A DNA stretch of 64,000 nucleotides from Blastomyces gilchristii SLH14081 (Eukaryota; Ascomycota; Eurotiomycetes; Onygenales; Ajellomycetaceae), in NCBI RefSeq assembly GCF_000003855.2, contig NW_003101680.1, positions 5,022,301 to 5,086,300 of the forward strand. The letters are read 5' to 3'. Below the pieces are notes generated by a model. That model saw only the letters and a list, made by a program, of their open reading frames with translations. It was not told the DNA's origin and searched no databases. The number at the start of each line of letters is the position of its first letter. The stretch's first letter is position 1. Made by a program: the position numbers and the translations under genes. Shown here one piece after another: positions 62,801 through 64,000 of this stretch.

Positions 62801-64000
62801 GGAATTCGAACTTCTCTCATTGCATATTAAACACAGTTCACAGAACTGACAGTTTGTCTACACAGATCTGTCAGTATTCTGAGAGAAGATTAATCTTCAA
62901 TAGATATCAGACATTTTCAACTGTATTCAACTGTTATTGAATCTGTGATAATGAATATTCATTCTTGATTATAAGCTTGTTAAATGCTTGATAATCAATA
63001 CACATTCATCACTCTTCATCTGCCTTTTTCATGAATAGAACTGGAAAGTCTCACATACTTGATGAGAGTTATATGAGACCACATTCTAGAAGGTCTATGA
63101 TCTGACACTTCTGTTCTTCAAGATGTGTTTGTGACAGAGGGTACACATTCTGATTGACTGGTTTTGTATCCCTCATGTCAATCTCATGTACAAATCCTCA
63201 TTTCAGCAGCAATTTCAGTAAAAGATCTGTTCAGAAGATCTTCTCATGCTTCTTCAGAAGCTTCTTCATACACTTATTCTTCTGTATATCTTTTATCTTG
63301 ATTTTCTCCACTTCCAGGTCTTATATGACATACAAGATGCTTTTAAATGAGATCTTGCAAATCATTCTCTTTGCTTGTTAATGCATAAGCAGATTTAACT
63401 CTTCTATATCAGAGATATGAAATGTCCTTCTCATATCAGTTGATAGAATTGTATGAACTGTTTTCTTTCTATCAGTTAACTGCATATGACATGTACATCA
63501 TTGAATCTGCAGATTGAACCTTTGAAATCAATCAAGTTCAAGAATAAGGTCATATTTCACATTCTGCAGCTCTTACACTCAAATATAGCAAGATCATTCT
63601 CTGAAGTACAAGAGAACTCTTACTCTTGCAGATGATATCAAATATCAGTTATCAGATAATTTTATACATCAGAGATTCTTCACTCAGCAGACTTCTTTCA
63701 GTCTTCAGATCATATGATTATCAATATATTATATAGAAGCTTCTGTGTCTGCTAACACTTTTATAGTCATCTCTCAATTCTTACTCAAGTATCTCTTATA
63801 CATTAATATTTCAGGTCTTAAGACATTGAGATGAGTGTTCACTTCATCCTCACTCACATCTCAGTCAGAAGCCTGCTTTCTCTTAACATTCACAGAATTC
63901 AGAGAGTCATCTAACACAGGCATCTCTTTCACTTTGAAGACTTTTCACAGAATATCAGTGAGTGTCTCTGAGCTCACTGATTCCTGCTAGTTTTTTAGTC
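59872..64000 (-). mobile_element. Gypsy 3: partial Ty3/gypsy element of a different family
   Basis: Minus-strand pol relic running off the window end. RT at 62795-62496 retains the catalytic YLVYLDDILVFSN. The integrase zinc region (61793-61470) shows HMYKEFSH and HECLNCQ. The core (61286-61032) shows ILTDNSANL and SYHSQMNEKMKHLNEIL. A post-integrase segment with FQPRWFESYKILK lies near 60690. RT sequence and coding context differ from gypsy 1 and 2. Stops are present but fewer than in gypsy 1. No LTR was identified; the 3' end is either near 59872 or continues left of gypsy 2 before 52611. Confidence 0.8.

Overview
The window is a piece of nuclear genome from a filamentous ascomycete. Genes carry short GT-AG introns of about 50-115 bp. 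The gene set, intron style and alternation of GC-balanced gene blocks with very AT-rich, CpG-poor transposon blocks suggest Onygenales, most like an Ajellomycetaceae (Blastomyces-type) genome. The species is an inference.

Layout. 1-3.1 kb is a small repeat-rich patch: an AT-rich relic, an AAG microsatellite, a 361-bp LTR element of TRIM type with a perfect TSD, a truncated unknown gene and a DDE transposase relic. 3.5-24.6 kb is an ordinary gene block: F-box/LRR protein (+), ribosomal protein eS26 (-, four small exons), CBS-PB1 membrane protein (+), importin beta-3/Kap121 (+, with two apparent 1-bp insertions), mitochondrial aconitase (-), a DUF2408 protein (-), acidic ribosomal protein P1 (+) and a PQ-loop vacuolar transporter (-). 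eS26/CBS and DUF2408/P1 are divergent pairs with shared promoter regions. Two genes make cytosolic ribosome components, one imports ribosomal and other cargo into the nucleus, and aconitase and the PQ-loop protein serve amino-acid and carbon metabolism. I see no operon-like or cluster logic.

25.7-64 kb is a transposon island. I could resolve most of it as nested insertions, each supported by target-site duplications (TSDs) and by an uninterrupted paralogous copy in the same window. A 1.85-kb repeat (T, two adjacent copies) was hit by a 373-bp tRNA-headed SINE and by a chromodomain-type Ty3/gypsy element (gypsy 1, 27357-45886). Gypsy 1 then received a full-length Tad/I-like LINE (31440-39199), a chimeric retrocopy with a tRNA-like head joined to the LINE 3' end (28576-31031), and two 504-bp terminal-inverted-repeat elements. 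Subtracting these insertions leaves 7256 bp, against 7250 bp for the uninterrupted sister element (gypsy 2, 52617-59866). A third, different gypsy element (59872 to the window end) flanks gypsy 2.

The most unusual material is this SINE/LINE system. LINE and SINE share an (AAT)n 3' tail. The chimera looks like a tRNA-LINE template switch. The LINE 5' region, with tandem 163-bp units, escaped the mutation that destroyed its ORFs. The gypsy family also seems to be self-primed: the presumed mRNA 5' end matches its own primer-binding site.
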